From contig JAWXCM010000428.1 in assembly GCA_034408745.1 (NCBI GenBank), positions 1 through 52,923 on the forward strand: a DNA stretch of 52,923 bases, written 5' to 3'. Positions 1 to 7,990 of this stretch are shown here, one piece after another. A model generated the notes under the pieces. The model saw only the letters and a list, made by a program, of their open reading frames with translations, did no database searches and was not told where the DNA came from. Numbering within the stretch: the first letter of the stretch is position 1; each line of letters starts with the position of its first letter. The stretch comes from JAWXCM01 sp034408745. Lineage in GTDB: Bacteria; Acidobacteriota; Terriglobia; Bryobacterales; Bryobacteraceae. The position numbers were made by a program, and so were the translations under genes.

Positions 1-2
1 AT

Positions 3-401
3 GCAGGGCTCAATCTCGCGCTTAACGTGGAAGCCCGTATCGGAGATCTCTTCGAGCCCGTGAAGGGCGAACGCTTCGACCTGATCGTCTCTCAACCGCC
101 CTGCTATCCGGGATCGGAAGGACCGCTGTTCCTGCAAGGTGGACCCACGGGTACCGAGATCGCTGCCCGTCTCCTGCACGGCAGCGCAGAACACCTGGCG
201 CCCCGCGGCACTGCTGTGGTTCACACCTCCCTCCCAAAAGGCGCGCCGGTCCCCGAGATTCCCGGCCTTCAGACAGTGGAATATACCCCTGAGGAAGGAG
301 AGGTGAAAGGTACGCGTCATTCCCTCCTTTTCTTCACCCACGGGAGTGGTGCACGGCAGATCGTGATCGGGCACGCGCTTTGGGGCCGAGGGCCTATATA
401 A
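3..401 (+). CDS. Methyltransferase-like protein, C-terminal fragment (5' end outside window)
   Basis: The frame is open from the first bases of the window and ends at TAA 399-401, so this is the last ~132 codons of a longer gene. The visible part resembles the C-terminal half of a Rossmann-fold SAM-dependent methyltransferase of the small-methyltransferase/PrmC type: an acidic turn (GDLFEPV), a hydrophobic strand ending in a QPP motif (FDLIVSQPPCYPG), then a helix and a strand with an apolar core. In PrmC-type N5-glutamine methyltransferases this position reads NPPY. Here Asn is Gln and Tyr is Cys, so the substrate may not be a glutamine amide. An internal ATG at 27 is unlikely to be the true start because coding similarity continues upstream. 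The family call rests on a short stretch. Confidence 0.6.
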   Translation, partial: AGLNLALNVEARIGDLFEPVKGERFDLIVSQPPCYPGSEGPLFLQGGPTGTEIAARLLHGSAEHLAPRGTAVVHTSLPKGAPVPEIPGLQTVEYTPEEGEVKGTRHSLLFFTHGSGARQIVIGHALWGRGPI

Positions 402-402
402 T
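397..402 (+). promoter_or_regulatory. Probable -10 box of the oxidoreductase gene
   Basis: TATAAT lies 9 bases before the ATG at 412, in the gap after the methyltransferase stop, and no Shine-Dalgarno is visible. Transcription would begin at about 409-412, giving a leaderless or nearly leaderless mRNA. No convincing -35 element was found. Confidence 0.5.
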
Positions 403-411
403 AGCTGCCGT

Positions 412-1626
412 ATGCAAAACAGCGGAATCTCTCGCCGCGGCGTAATACGCTCGGCCGGAGCCGTGGTGGCAGTCACCGCGGCTTCTTATTCCCGCATCCT
501 TGGGGCTAACAACCGAATCCGTCTTGGGCTGATTGGCTCCGGCGGCCGTGGACGCGGTGTGCTCAAGACCTTCGTGAAAACCGATCAGGTGGACGTTCCC
601 GCGCTGTGCGACGTCTGGCCGGAGCGGACCGCCGAAGCGAAGAAGACCAGTGCGCCCAACGCAAAGGAATTCACCGATCATCGCCGGATGCTCGACACCG
701 TGAAGGACCTGGACGCAGTGTACATTGCCACGCCCGATCACTGGCACGCCGGCATCGCGATCGACTGCCTGAACGCGAAGAAAGACGTCTACGTCGAGAA
801 GCCCCTGACGCTCAAGCCGGAGGAGGGGCCACCCATCGTTAAGGCCGCACGCATCAACGACCGTATCTGCCAGGTCGGTATGCAGCAGCGTTCGGGCAAG
901 CATTATTTGCAGGCGAAGGAAGAGATTATCAAGGCCGGAAAGCTCGGCAAAATCACCATGGCGCGGACGTGGTGGCACGGAAACACCGCACATCTGATGC
1001 AGGTTCCGGAGAAGTACAAAACCATGCCGTCGAACCTGGAATGGGGCCGCTTCCTCGGTCCTGTGAAATGGCGCGACTGGGATCCGCCACAGTACTTCAA
1101 TTTCCGCGCGTACCTCGATTTTGGTGGCGGCCAGATTACGGATCTGTTCACTCACTGGATCGATGTGGTGCACATGTTCATGGATCAGGACAACCCCATC
1201 GCGGCAGTCGCTTCGGGTGGCGTGTACCACTATAAGGATGGCCGTACAGCGCCGGACACCATCGCTGCCTTACTGGAATATCCGAAGCAGTGGACGGCGA
1301 CTTTCGAAGCGACACTGGCCCCGGGTCTTCGTGGCGCCGGCGTGGAAATGGTGGGGACGGAAGGGAAGCTGTACATCGACCGCGGCCGCTATGATTTCAC
1401 CCCCGCCGCACGAGGCGCACAGACCGTGACCGTGAAATCCGACCGCGATCAGACGATCGATCATGTGGAGAACTTCCTCGACTGTTGCCGCAGCCGCAAG
1501 CGTCCCAATGGAGACGTGTGGATCGGGCACCGGTCGGCGCAGGCTTCACACCTTGCCAACATCGCCTACGTGCAGAAGAGAAGAATCAATTTCGACCCGG
1601 ACAGGGAAGAAATCCTGCCATTCTAA
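412..1626 (+). CDS. Gfo/Idh/MocA family oxidoreductase, Tat-exported
   Basis: This 404-residue protein begins with a twin-arginine signal (SRRGVIRS, residues ~8-15) followed by a short Ala/Val-rich stretch, so a folded, cofactor-bearing protein is probably exported by Tat. After the signal come a Rossmann nucleotide-binding motif (RLGLIGSGGRGRG, ~40-52), the AVYIATPDHWHA strand and the EKPLTL motif (~128) whose Lys is the conserved catalytic Lys of Gfo/Idh/MocA dehydrogenases. The C-terminal alpha/beta domain has the family's GGGQITDLFTHWIDV region. Members oxidise or epimerise sugars and polyols with tightly bound NAD(P). The substrate cannot be read from the sequence. Such Tat-exported paralogues are common in Planctomycetes and Acidobacteria. 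The gene ends just before a strong shared terminator, and tatA/tatC-like genes lie near 49 kb in this window. Confidence 0.93.
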   Translation: MQNSGISRRGVIRSAGAVVAVTAASYSRILGANNRIRLGLIGSGGRGRGVLKTFVKTDQVDVPALCDVWPERTAEAKKTSAPNAKEFTDHRRMLDTVKDLDAVYIATPDHWHAGIAIDCLNAKKDVYVEKPLTLKPEEGPPIVKAARINDRICQVGMQQRSGKHYLQAKEEIIKAGKLGKITMARTWWHGNTAHLMQVPEKYKTMPSNLEWGRFLGPVKWRDWDPPQYFNFRAYLDFGGGQITDLFTHWIDVVHMFMDQDNPIAAVASGGVYHYKDGRTAPDTIAALLEYPKQWTATFEATLAPGLRGAGVEMVGTEGKLYIDRGRYDFTPAARGAQTVTVKSDRDQTIDHVENFLDCCRSRKRPNGDVWIGHRSAQASHLANIAYVQKRRINFDPDREEILPF

Positions 1627-1640
1627 ACAGTTGCCAACCA

Positions 1641-1678
1641 ACACAAAGGGCGAGGCTCCGTGGCCTCGCCCTTTGTGT
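1641..1678. terminator. Bidirectional rho-independent terminator
   Basis: A perfect 16-bp inverted repeat (1641-1656 with 1663-1678) encloses a 6-base loop. The arms start with ACACAAAGGG and end in GGC next to the loop. It lies exactly between the stop of the plus-strand oxidoreductase (1626) and the stop of the minus-strand OmpA-like gene (1679). T/A-rich flanks on both sides let it work for both convergent transcripts. Confidence 0.9.
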
Positions 1679-2512
1679 TTACGGCTGCTGTGGAGTGGCA
1701 GTCTGTCCGCTGGTTGGAGGCTGCTGGCTTTCTTCTGTACGAGCCGCGGAACCGGTAGTCCGCGGGATGTTCAGGCTGGAGCCGGCATTCTGGCTGCCGA
1801 GGTCGCGCGAGAACACACGAACCTCGACGCGCCGGGCCTGCTTGCGACCATCACGCGATTTGTTGTCTGCGTTCGGATCGTCCTCGCCAAGACCCAGCAT
1901 GCTGATCCGCCGCAGCGGGATGGTGTGCTTCGAAGTCAGGTAACGAACCACCGCGTCGGCACGCTTGCGGCTCAATTCGAGATTGGCCGTCGCGCTGCCT
2001 GTGTTGTCGGTAAATCCCTGTACTTCCATGATGAAGTTTTTGGTGCTCTGCAATTGCCCAACCGCCTCGTCCAGCGTCTGCATGGAATCTTTTGTCAGGT
2101 TGGATTTGCCCACCGCGAAAAGGATGTTCTGCGCGGTGACCATCTTGTAGTTGTCAATGTTTTCGGAGAACTCACCGAGACGTGCGCGAGTGCCCTCTGC
2201 GAGGCTGAACCCTTCGTCGGCGCGGTTCCGAGCCATCTGCGCGGCATCACCAGCGGCCCGGGCGCGCTGATCGGCTGCATTCGCTGCCTGACCCGCTTCC
2301 TGTGCTCGCTCATCTGCGCGAGAGACACTGTTATTCAACTCGCCAATAGACGCCTGCTGTTCGGTGTTCCTGCGCTCCGTCTGGGAAACGCGAGCCTCCA
2401 CCGGCCCGACAACGCCGCGTACATGCTTCCTGGTAGCGCAACCGGTGCCGATGAGAATAAGTGCTGCGGCCCCGAAGGCGACCGTGGACCTGCGTGCATC
2501 AAAGCCTGTCAT
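1679..2512 (-). CDS. OmpA-family outer-membrane lipoprotein
   Basis: This 277-residue protein starts with a short lipoprotein signal, with the lipobox cysteine at residue ~25 (LILIGTGC). A ~75-residue Ala/Glu/Arg-rich helical segment, probably coiled coil, follows, and then a C-terminal OmpA domain with the peptidoglycan-binding signature FTDNTGSATANLELSRKRA. The tail is Pro/Gln/Ser-rich. Such proteins anchor the outer membrane to peptidoglycan. I chose ATG 2512 over the upstream in-frame codon at 2590 because AAAGGAGG sits 9 bases before it and the signal peptide begins there; the 26 extra residues of the longer frame have no signal character. The gene is convergent with the oxidoreductase gene and shares its terminator. 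Confidence 0.9.
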   Translation of the reverse strand: MTGFDARRSTVAFGAAALILIGTGCATRKHVRGVVGPVEARVSQTERRNTEQQASIGELNNSVSRADERAQEAGQAANAADQRARAAGDAAQMARNRADEGFSLAEGTRARLGEFSENIDNYKMVTAQNILFAVGKSNLTKDSMQTLDEAVGQLQSTKNFIMEVQGFTDNTGSATANLELSRKRADAVVRYLTSKHTIPLRRISMLGLGEDDPNADNKSRDGRKQARRVEVRVFSRDLGSQNAGSSLNIPRTTGSAARTEESQQPPTSGQTATPQQP

Positions 2513-2635
2513 CCGTATGAACCTCCTTTGCCAGATGGAGCAATCGCTGGGCCAGAGTGCCCCGGCGGCGAGCTTGTTACCGTGAATCACCCCTTACCGG
2601 AGCACCCCGGAGGTACCGTACAATCAGATTCAACG

Positions 2636-3493
2636 ATGCGCCGGTTCCTTTCGATGCTCGTGTTCAGCATGGTCGCCTCGCTGGCCTTCGGGCAACTGAA
2701 GCCGAATCGCGTTGAAGGACGGTGTACGGCGGAAATGGTTCAGAATCTTTCGCTTCCATGCTCTACCGATGAGCCTTGTCCGCTGTTCCTGGAGATCGCT
2801 GCGGCAGAGGCGGTTTCCCAGCGAATCGTGCTCTCCGGGACCCTCCATACGGGGTCCCACACAGTAGAATCGCTGTTACTTGTAAGCGACGACGGAGGGC
2901 GCACCTGGGCCGAAGCTACCGCCCGAATCCCCTCCGCGGTGCTCGATCAAATCCAGTTCATTGACTTCGAGACGGGCTGGATCAACGGGCATATTTTGCA
3001 GACGACGCCCAAAGATGCATTCTTTTTGCTGACTACGGACGGGGGCAAGACCTGGCGAAGGCGCCCGGTGACCAGTGAAAGCCGGACCGGTGCCGTCGAC
3101 CGGTTCTGGTTCGACTCCAAAAATCACGGTATGCTCGCGCTCGACCGGGTCCGTGCCGCCGAGAATGGGTTTCGCTACGAACTGTGGGAATCACAGACCG
3201 CTGGCGAGAGCTGGAGCGTTCGCCAGGTCGATTCCAAACCGGTTCCCTTCCAACCGCCAACCCGCGAAGCCCTGCTTCGCATCCGGACGGATTCGCCCTC
3301 GAAAACCCACCGTCTGGAACGGAGGGAGAATAACCGTTGGGTGGCGGTGGCGTCATTCCTGACCAGCGCGGGCGAGTGCAAACCGCCTCAGGCAGAGGTC
3401 GACAAGGCGGCAGAGCCTCCGCCGGAGCCGCCAACTCAGGTGGAAGCGCCGCAGCCCGGACCAAAGAAGCCGCCTACGCTACGCCGCCCATGA
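2636..3493 (+). CDS. Secreted Asp-box / BNR-repeat (YCF48-like) beta-propeller protein
   Basis: This 285-residue protein has an N-terminal signal peptide (RRFLSMLVFSMVASLAFG). Two Asp-box motifs (DDGGRTW at ~85 and TDGGKTW at ~127) and a third related turn (AGESWS, ~192) mark sialidase/YCF48-type beta-propeller blades. The C-terminus is Pro/Glu-rich and looks disordered. The frame continues upstream to 1463, but that part runs opposite the OmpA-like gene and is not coding. ATG 2636 fits the signal peptide and follows a TACAAT at 2619-2624. The stop overlaps the next start (ATGA at 3490-3493), so the hydantoinase gene is translationally coupled. Function unknown; three blades are too few for a closed propeller. 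Confidence 0.75.
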   Translation: MRRFLSMLVFSMVASLAFGQLKPNRVEGRCTAEMVQNLSLPCSTDEPCPLFLEIAAAEAVSQRIVLSGTLHTGSHTVESLLLVSDDGGRTWAEATARIPSAVLDQIQFIDFETGWINGHILQTTPKDAFFLLTTDGGKTWRRRPVTSESRTGAVDRFWFDSKNHGMLALDRVRAAENGFRYELWESQTAGESWSVRQVDSKPVPFQPPTREALLRIRTDSPSKTHRLERRENNRWVAVASFLTSAGECKPPQAEVDKAAEPPPEPPTQVEAPQPGPKKPPTLRRP

Positions 3494-5064
3494 ACCGAGC
3501 TATCGAACTCGAAGTGTTCCGCCATCTTCTGGCCTCCATCGCGGAGGAAATGGGCATCGTGCTCCGCAAGACCGCGTTCTCGGCGAATATTAAAGAGCGC
3601 CGCGATTATTCCTGCGCGGTGTACGATTCTCATGCCCAGACGGTCGCCATGGGGGAGCACATGCCCGTGCATCTGGGAGCGATGCCGATGTCGGTCCGCT
3701 ACGCCATTGACGAGGTAGCACCCGGCCCAGGCGACGTGGTCATCCTGAATGACCCGTTTCGTGGCGGCACCCACCTGCCAGACATAACGGCCGTTTCTGG
3801 CGTATTCCTCAATGGGCAGCGTAAGCCGTCGTTCTACCTGGCCAACCGGGCGCACCACGCCGATGTCGGCGGAATGGCGCCCGGATCGATGCCCATGGCT
3901 CAGGAGATTTACCAGGAAGGGCTGCGCATTCCGCCGATGTTGCTGGTGCACCGGGGACGCGTGCGCGAGGACATCCTGGGTCTGATCCTCGCTAATGTGC
4001 GCACCCCCGCGGAGCGCGAGGGCGACTTGCTGGCTCAGCTCATGTCGCTTCGCCGCGGCGAGACGCGCCTGCATTCTCTTGTGGAGCGCTACGGCAAACC
4101 GGCGCTGTCGCGCAACATGAAGCGGCTGCTCGATTACTCTGAGCTGATGATGCGCGCCGCACTCACACGTGTTCCGGACGGCGAGTATCGATTCGAGGAC
4201 TGCATCGACAGCGATGGGTTCACACCCGGTCCGGTCTGGATCCGCGTTACCGTGCGAATCGCGGGTGACCGGGCGCTGGTGGATTTCACCGGAACCGATG
4301 CGCAGCGCGCGGGTCCGGTGAACGCGAATCTCGCCATCGTAACCGCCGCGACGGCCTACGTGTTCCGCTGCCTGCTGGATGACGATGTGCCTTTCACGTC
4401 TGGCCTGCTCCGTCCCATCGAAATAGTCGCGCCCAAAGGTTCGGTGGTGAATGCCGAAGCTCCGGCCGCAATGGCTGCCGGCAACGTGGAAACCTCGCAG
4501 CGCATCACCGACGTCCTGCTCGGAGCGCTCGCGCAGGCGTTGCCCGGCCGCATTCCGGCGGCGAGTTCGGGCACCATGAACAATTTCTCCTTCGGTGGGT
4601 TCGATTCGCACCGAAGCCGGCGCTTCGCGCATTATGAGACCATCGCCGGGGGAATGGGCGCGTCTCCGCGGGCGCCGGGACACTCTGCCGTCCACACCCA
4701 CATGACCAACAGCTGGAACACGCCAGTGGAGGCACTGGAGTACCAGTTCCCGATGCGCGTTACCGCCTACTCGGTGCGGCGGGGCTCGGGCGGGAAAGGC
4801 CGGAACCGGGGAGGCGACGGCATCATCCGTGAGTATGAGTTCCTCGAAGCCGCGCGCGCGACACTGCTGGCCGACCGCCGCGACCGCGGCCCCTGGGGAT
4901 TGCAGGGCGGAGAACCCGGCCAGCCAGGGCGAAATGTACGCATCCGGCCAGGTCACCGCCCGGAGACTGTGGCCGCCAAGACTGAGTTCGCCGTGGCCCC
5001 GGGAGAACGCGTGCGTATTGAGACACCCGGGGGTGGGGGATGGGGCGAAGCCAGGACGGGTTAA
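3490..5064 (+). CDS. hyuB: Hydantoinase B / 5-oxoprolinase beta-type subunit
   Basis: This 524-residue protein spans the whole HyuB domain: the N-terminal LEVFRHLLASIAEEMG block, the FSANIKERRDYSCAVYD region, the glycine-rich NDPFRGGTHLPD motif and the C-terminal GSGGKGRNRGGDG region. HyuB subunits pair with HyuA to hydrolyse hydantoins, 5-oxoproline or related cyclic amides with ATP, and in other lineages form acetone or acetophenone carboxylases. No hyuA-type ATPase subunit lies next to it, so either the partner is elsewhere or the subunit works alone. The start is set by the ATGA overlap with the Asp-box gene. The stop TAA (5062-5064) lies inside a 16-bp tandem duplication. Confidence 0.92.
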   Translation: MNRAIELEVFRHLLASIAEEMGIVLRKTAFSANIKERRDYSCAVYDSHAQTVAMGEHMPVHLGAMPMSVRYAIDEVAPGPGDVVILNDPFRGGTHLPDITAVSGVFLNGQRKPSFYLANRAHHADVGGMAPGSMPMAQEIYQEGLRIPPMLLVHRGRVREDILGLILANVRTPAEREGDLLAQLMSLRRGETRLHSLVERYGKPALSRNMKRLLDYSELMMRAALTRVPDGEYRFEDCIDSDGFTPGPVWIRVTVRIAGDRALVDFTGTDAQRAGPVNANLAIVTAATAYVFRCLLDDDVPFTSGLLRPIEIVAPKGSVVNAEAPAAMAAGNVETSQRITDVLLGALAQALPGRIPAASSGTMNNFSFGGFDSHRSRRFAHYETIAGGMGASPRAPGHSAVHTHMTNSWNTPVEALEYQFPMRVTAYSVRRGSGGKGRNRGGDGIIREYEFLEAARATLLADRRDRGPWGLQGGEPGQPGRNVRIRPGHRPETVAAKTEFAVAPGERVRIETPGGGGWGEARTG

Positions 5065-5083
5065 GATCAGGACGGGTTAAGAT
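5052..5083 (+). repeat. 16-bp perfect tandem duplication over the hyuB stop codon
   Basis: CAGGACGGGTTAAGAT occurs twice with no gap (5052-5067 and 5068-5083). The first unit contains the TAA stop of the hydantoinase gene. The second unit fills the short space before the GTG start of the next gene at 5096. Confidence 0.95.
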
Positions 5084-5095
5084 AAGGTTTCACCC

Positions 5096-5485
5096 GTGAT
5101 TCGAAATACCGCGAAAGCTCTCAGTGAACGGTCCGTGCTTCTGGTGTTTCTTTGTACTCTCATCGGAGCCGCCGCCCAGGTACTGTTTAAGCTGGGCTCA
5201 GCCTCGATGACAGGGTCGACGCCAGTTCAGATACTGACTCATGTCTTCACCAGCCCGGCTCTTTTGCTGGGTTTTGCGTGTTATGGAATCAACACGCTGC
5301 TGCTGGTGCTGGCGCTGCGCAAAGGCGAGCTGTCGATGACTTACCCGATAATCTCGCTCACGTATGTGTGGGTGAGCATATTGTCCGTTCTGGTCTTCCA
5401 CGAATCGATGAATGGCTTTAAGATCGCAGGACTCGGCATTGTGGTTGCCGGAGTCGCCGTGCTGGGCCGCGGCGGCCGCTCGTGA
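5096..5485 (+). CDS. Four-helix SMR/EamA-like transporter subunit 1
   Basis: This 129-residue protein has four predicted transmembrane helices (about 14-33, 47-68, 78-98, 103-124) and the half-size EamA/SMR pattern: LIGAAAQVLFKLGS in helix 1 and KGELSMTYPIISLTYVW leading into helix 3. The closest well-known relatives by shape are ArnE/ArnF, which flip undecaprenyl-phosphate-linked aminoarabinose, and paired SMR exporters such as EbrAB. It starts with GTG at 5096 with no strong Shine-Dalgarno (GATAAGG is ~8 bases upstream). The stop overlaps the next gene's GTG by four bases (GTGA), so the two subunits are probably made in equal amounts and form a heterodimer. Substrate unknown. Confidence 0.8.
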   Translation: MIRNTAKALSERSVLLVFLCTLIGAAAQVLFKLGSASMTGSTPVQILTHVFTSPALLLGFACYGINTLLLVLALRKGELSMTYPIISLTYVWVSILSVLVFHESMNGFKIAGLGIVVAGVAVLGRGGRS

Positions 5486-5844
5486 ATACTCCCGTCTACT
5501 CGATACTGCTGGTGCTGCTTGCGTCGTTTATCGGCTCGTTTGGCGCCGTGTTCTTAAAGAGCGGGTCCGGCCGGCTGAGCAGTTCCAGTATCTTCTCCCT
5601 GCTGCTGAACTGGCGCCTGGCGGTCGGCGTCCTGCTGTTTGTACTCTCTTCCGTCTTCTTTATTGTCGCCATCAAGCGCGGCGAGCTCAGTGTGCTCTAT
5701 CCCATGGTTTCGCTCGGCTATGTGTGGACCATGTTGTGGTCTCGGCTGTTCTTTGGCGAACCGTTCACGAAAGCTAAGTTTCTCGGGCTCGGGATGATCC
5801 TGCTGGGTATCTGCTTCTTAGGCTTCGGCACGTCCCGGCACTGA
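5482..5844 (+). CDS. Four-helix SMR/EamA-like transporter subunit 2
   Basis: This 120-residue paralogue of the preceding protein has the same order of features: FIGSFGAVFLKSGSG in helix 1, KRGELSVLYPMVSLGYVW before helix 3, and a final Gly-rich helix. Each half has the Lys/Glu of the KRGEL/KGEL motif. Two coupled, similar but non-identical four-helix subunits imply an antiparallel heterodimer. The gene starts with GTG inside the stop of its partner. Its last 27 bases overlap the 3' end of the convergent nucleotidyltransferase gene, so no terminator separates them. Confidence 0.8.
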   Translation: MNTPVYSILLVLLASFIGSFGAVFLKSGSGRLSSSSIFSLLLNWRLAVGVLLFVLSSVFFIVAIKRGELSVLYPMVSLGYVWTMLWSRLFFGEPFTKAKFLGLGMILLGICFLGFGTSRH

Positions 5845-6996
5845 TTCGTCCTCTGCTTCGGCCACGGGAGTTACAGGCCGTTTCGGTCGCGCGTCGAGGC
5901 GGCGCGCGACGGATTCGCCGGCCTGCACCTCCATGGCCGTGGGCAGATACTTCGTCAGGTAATTCCGGATCCGATCCTGCACCACTCGCTGGCCGGATCG
6001 CAGTGCCAGCAGTAAAGTCACCGTGGGACCGGCTTTCGTCAACACGCCGTAAACGTGCGACGGCCGTTGCACCGACGAACTGGCCAGGTCCTTCTCGGTC
6101 TTTGACACGCGGCGGGCCAGCTTCATCCATTCGGCTCCATCTTCGGATTCCATTCCGGCTGACGCCAGGAAGGCAGCGCGATCTTTGGCCGACATGCCGT
6201 CAGTCAGGACGTTGAAGAACAGCGCCGATTCGTCCACCTTGAACTCGATCCCGTAGGGCAACAGCTGCCGGATCTTCTGAACTTTCGCGAAAGCGTGCGT
6301 GTTCAGGCTCTCTCCTGCCACAGAGGGCAGCAACTCACTCAGGAGGCCCGCTTCATCCCACGCCTGCAGCACTTCAAATGCGCGGGGCTCGGCGGCCACG
6401 CGCTGGAGTTCGGCGCGAAGCTCGGGATGTTTGATTTTGCGATGCCAGCCCGCCTCGACTGCTTCGTCGAACTGAGCCTGCGTTCGCGGATACGTTGAGA
6501 AGCCGAGCCGCACCTTTAAACGCAGCATCTCCAGCATGCGGTCCGGGTGTGCCTTGAAGGTGTGTCCGGTCAGCGCCCGCAGCTCCCGCGCAGCGATGTC
6601 GGCAGTGCCGTTGGCAGGATCCAGCAGCAGCCCCCGGGAGGCTCGCGTTACGGACAGGGCTATCGCATTGACGGAGAAATCGCGAGACCGGAGATAATCG
6701 TGGATCGATGCGGGAACCAGCTTTGGTCGGCCGCCCGGCTTCGAATGCTGCTCGGCCGTGGTCTGCGACAGGCGCACAGGCAGGTGCCGCGGTACCTTCG
6801 CCGCCAGCCCACCGGGCTCACCTTCGATGACCAGTTCCAGTTCCTGAGCCTGCATACCCGCCACCAGGTCGCGCATGGTGGCCCCGGCTACGTACAGACT
6901 CCGGTCGGCAGCGTTGGCTTCGTCCACCAGCTGGTTCAGGGCAGCCAGCAGCGGCTGCGACAAATGCGTTTCCAAAAGCGCCAGGTACCGGCTCAT
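5818..6996 (-). CDS. Divergent CCA-adding/poly(A) polymerase-like nucleotidyltransferase
   Basis: This 392-residue protein resembles class II tRNA nucleotidyltransferases. It has a head motif (SLYVAGATMRDLVAG, ~33-47), the RDFSVNAIALS strand (~105), the LLDPANGTADI block and a C-terminal helical region. The active site departs from the family: the GGxVRD loop reads AGATMRD, the metal-binding DxD reads ELELV (Glu-Leu-Glu, ~54), and the EDPxRxLR helix reads HPDRMLEML. It may have altered or no CCA-adding activity. The start is ATG 6996, whose ATGA overlaps the stop of the recombinase gene upstream (coupled). The frame continues to 7437 but there only shadows the recombinase. Its 3' end overlaps the convergent transporter gene by 27 bp. 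Confidence 0.82.
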   Translation of the reverse strand: MSRYLALLETHLSQPLLAALNQLVDEANAADRSLYVAGATMRDLVAGMQAQELELVIEGEPGGLAAKVPRHLPVRLSQTTAEQHSKPGGRPKLVPASIHDYLRSRDFSVNAIALSVTRASRGLLLDPANGTADIAARELRALTGHTFKAHPDRMLEMLRLKVRLGFSTYPRTQAQFDEAVEAGWHRKIKHPELRAELQRVAAEPRAFEVLQAWDEAGLLSELLPSVAGESLNTHAFAKVQKIRQLLPYGIEFKVDESALFFNVLTDGMSAKDRAAFLASAGMESEDGAEWMKLARRVSKTEKDLASSSVQRPSHVYGVLTKAGPTVTLLLALRSGQRVVQDRIRNYLTKYLPTAMEVQAGESVARRLDARPKRPVTPVAEAEDESVPGRAEA

Positions 6997-7934
6997 GCCC
7001 GGGCCCTCGGATGATGCGCGTCCAGAACGCCGCGAAGCCGTTCCCGCAGCACGTGGGTGTAGATTTGTGTCGTGGAGATGTCTGCGTGCCCCAGCATCGC
7101 CTGTAGACTCCGGAGATCGGCACCGCGCTCGAGTAAGTGGGTGGCGAAGCTGTGACGGACGGCGTGAGGCGTCAGCCCGTGCCAGATGCCAACCCGCTTG
7201 CCGTATTCGCGGAGCAGCTTCCAGAAGCCCTGCCGTGTCATTGCCTTGCCGAGACTGGTGACGAACAACGCCCGGCTTGCCCGGCCATTCAGGAGCTGCG
7301 GTCGCGCCCCCGAGGTGTACTCGGAAATGGAACGTCCCGCCTCTGAGCCCATCGGGATCATGCGTTCCTTCCGTCCTTTGCCCAGCACCCGGACAACGCC
7401 GAGATCCACGTTGGCGGCGGACAAGTCGACGCCGCACAGTTCGCTTACCCGGACCCCCGTCGCGTAAAGGAACTGCAACATCGCAAAATCCCGCAATCCG
7501 CGCGGGGTGGCACGATCGGGCGCTGTGAGCAGTGCATCCACCTGGGCGACAGTGAGAAACTTAGGAAGGCTCGCCGGTTGGCGAGGCATCGGCAGCAAAT
7601 GGACCGGATCAGCGTCGATCCGCCCTTCGCGGTGTAGGAAATCGTACAGGTTGCGGATGGTGGTCAGGCGGCGTGCAATGGAACGGGCAGCCATCGACTT
7701 GCGGTAGAGCTGATCCAGGTATCCCTGAACGGCCAGTACACCGGCCTGGTCGGGAGAATTTTCCAGACAGAATGTGGCAAAATCTTTCAAGTCCCGGCGG
7801 TAGGCATCCAAAGTATTGCGAGATAAGCCTTTTTCCAGGCGGCAGAAGGCAAGGAACGAGTCGGCGGAGGCGGAAAGAGAGGCAGTCGGGATCGCACCGG
7901 TCGCGCAGTTGATTGCGGAAGGACCCCCTGTCAT
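6993..7934 (-). CDS. xerD: Tyrosine recombinase, XerD type
   Basis: This 313-residue protein has an N-terminal SAM-like core-binding domain (LEKGLSRNTLDAYRRDL, ~40) and a C-terminal catalytic domain. The catalytic Arg is in ATGVRVSEL, the Lys in GKGRKERMIP, HxxR in HAVRHSFATHLL, the second His in GHADISTTQIYTHV, and the nucleophile is the Tyr of that last motif. Xer enzymes resolve chromosome dimers at dif. The length and even spacing match housekeeping XerC/D rather than a phage integrase. I use ATG 7934 because a TATCAT hexamer lies 6 bases before it; a TTG at 7949 is the alternative. It is coupled by ATGA to the nucleotidyltransferase gene and divergent from the gene at 7991. Confidence 0.92.
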   Translation of the reverse strand: MTGGPSAINCATGAIPTASLSASADSFLAFCRLEKGLSRNTLDAYRRDLKDFATFCLENSPDQAGVLAVQGYLDQLYRKSMAARSIARRLTTIRNLYDFLHREGRIDADPVHLLPMPRQPASLPKFLTVAQVDALLTAPDRATPRGLRDFAMLQFLYATGVRVSELCGVDLSAANVDLGVVRVLGKGRKERMIPMGSEAGRSISEYTSGARPQLLNGRASRALFVTSLGKAMTRQGFWKLLREYGKRVGIWHGLTPHAVRHSFATHLLERGADLRSLQAMLGHADISTTQIYTHVLRERLRGVLDAHHPRARA

Positions 7935-7940
7935 GCGCCA

Positions 7941-7950
7941 ATGATACAAT
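7941..7950. promoter_or_regulatory. Overlapping divergent -10-like elements
   Basis: On the minus strand TATCAT (7941-7946) lies 6 bases before the recombinase ATG. On the plus strand TACAAT (7945-7950) lies 40 bases before the GTG at 7991. The two hexamers share two bases, so the divergent promoters would compete. The -35 elements are weak (TTCAAA at 7964-7969 for the minus strand). Confidence 0.4.
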
Positions 7951-7990
7951 ACCGCGCGTCGTGTTTGAAACGTAGCAGAGCGAATGTGGT

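Noticed and set aside
1463..2635. Long upstream extension of the plus-strand frame before the Asp-box gene
   Set aside because: It lies opposite the well-supported OmpA-like gene and has no family features; the real gene begins with a signal peptide at 2636.
3436..4956. 506-codon minus-strand open frame opposite hyuB
   Set aside because: It is the complement of a strongly recognised hydantoinase B gene in high-GC DNA and has Arg/His-rich composition without any domain.
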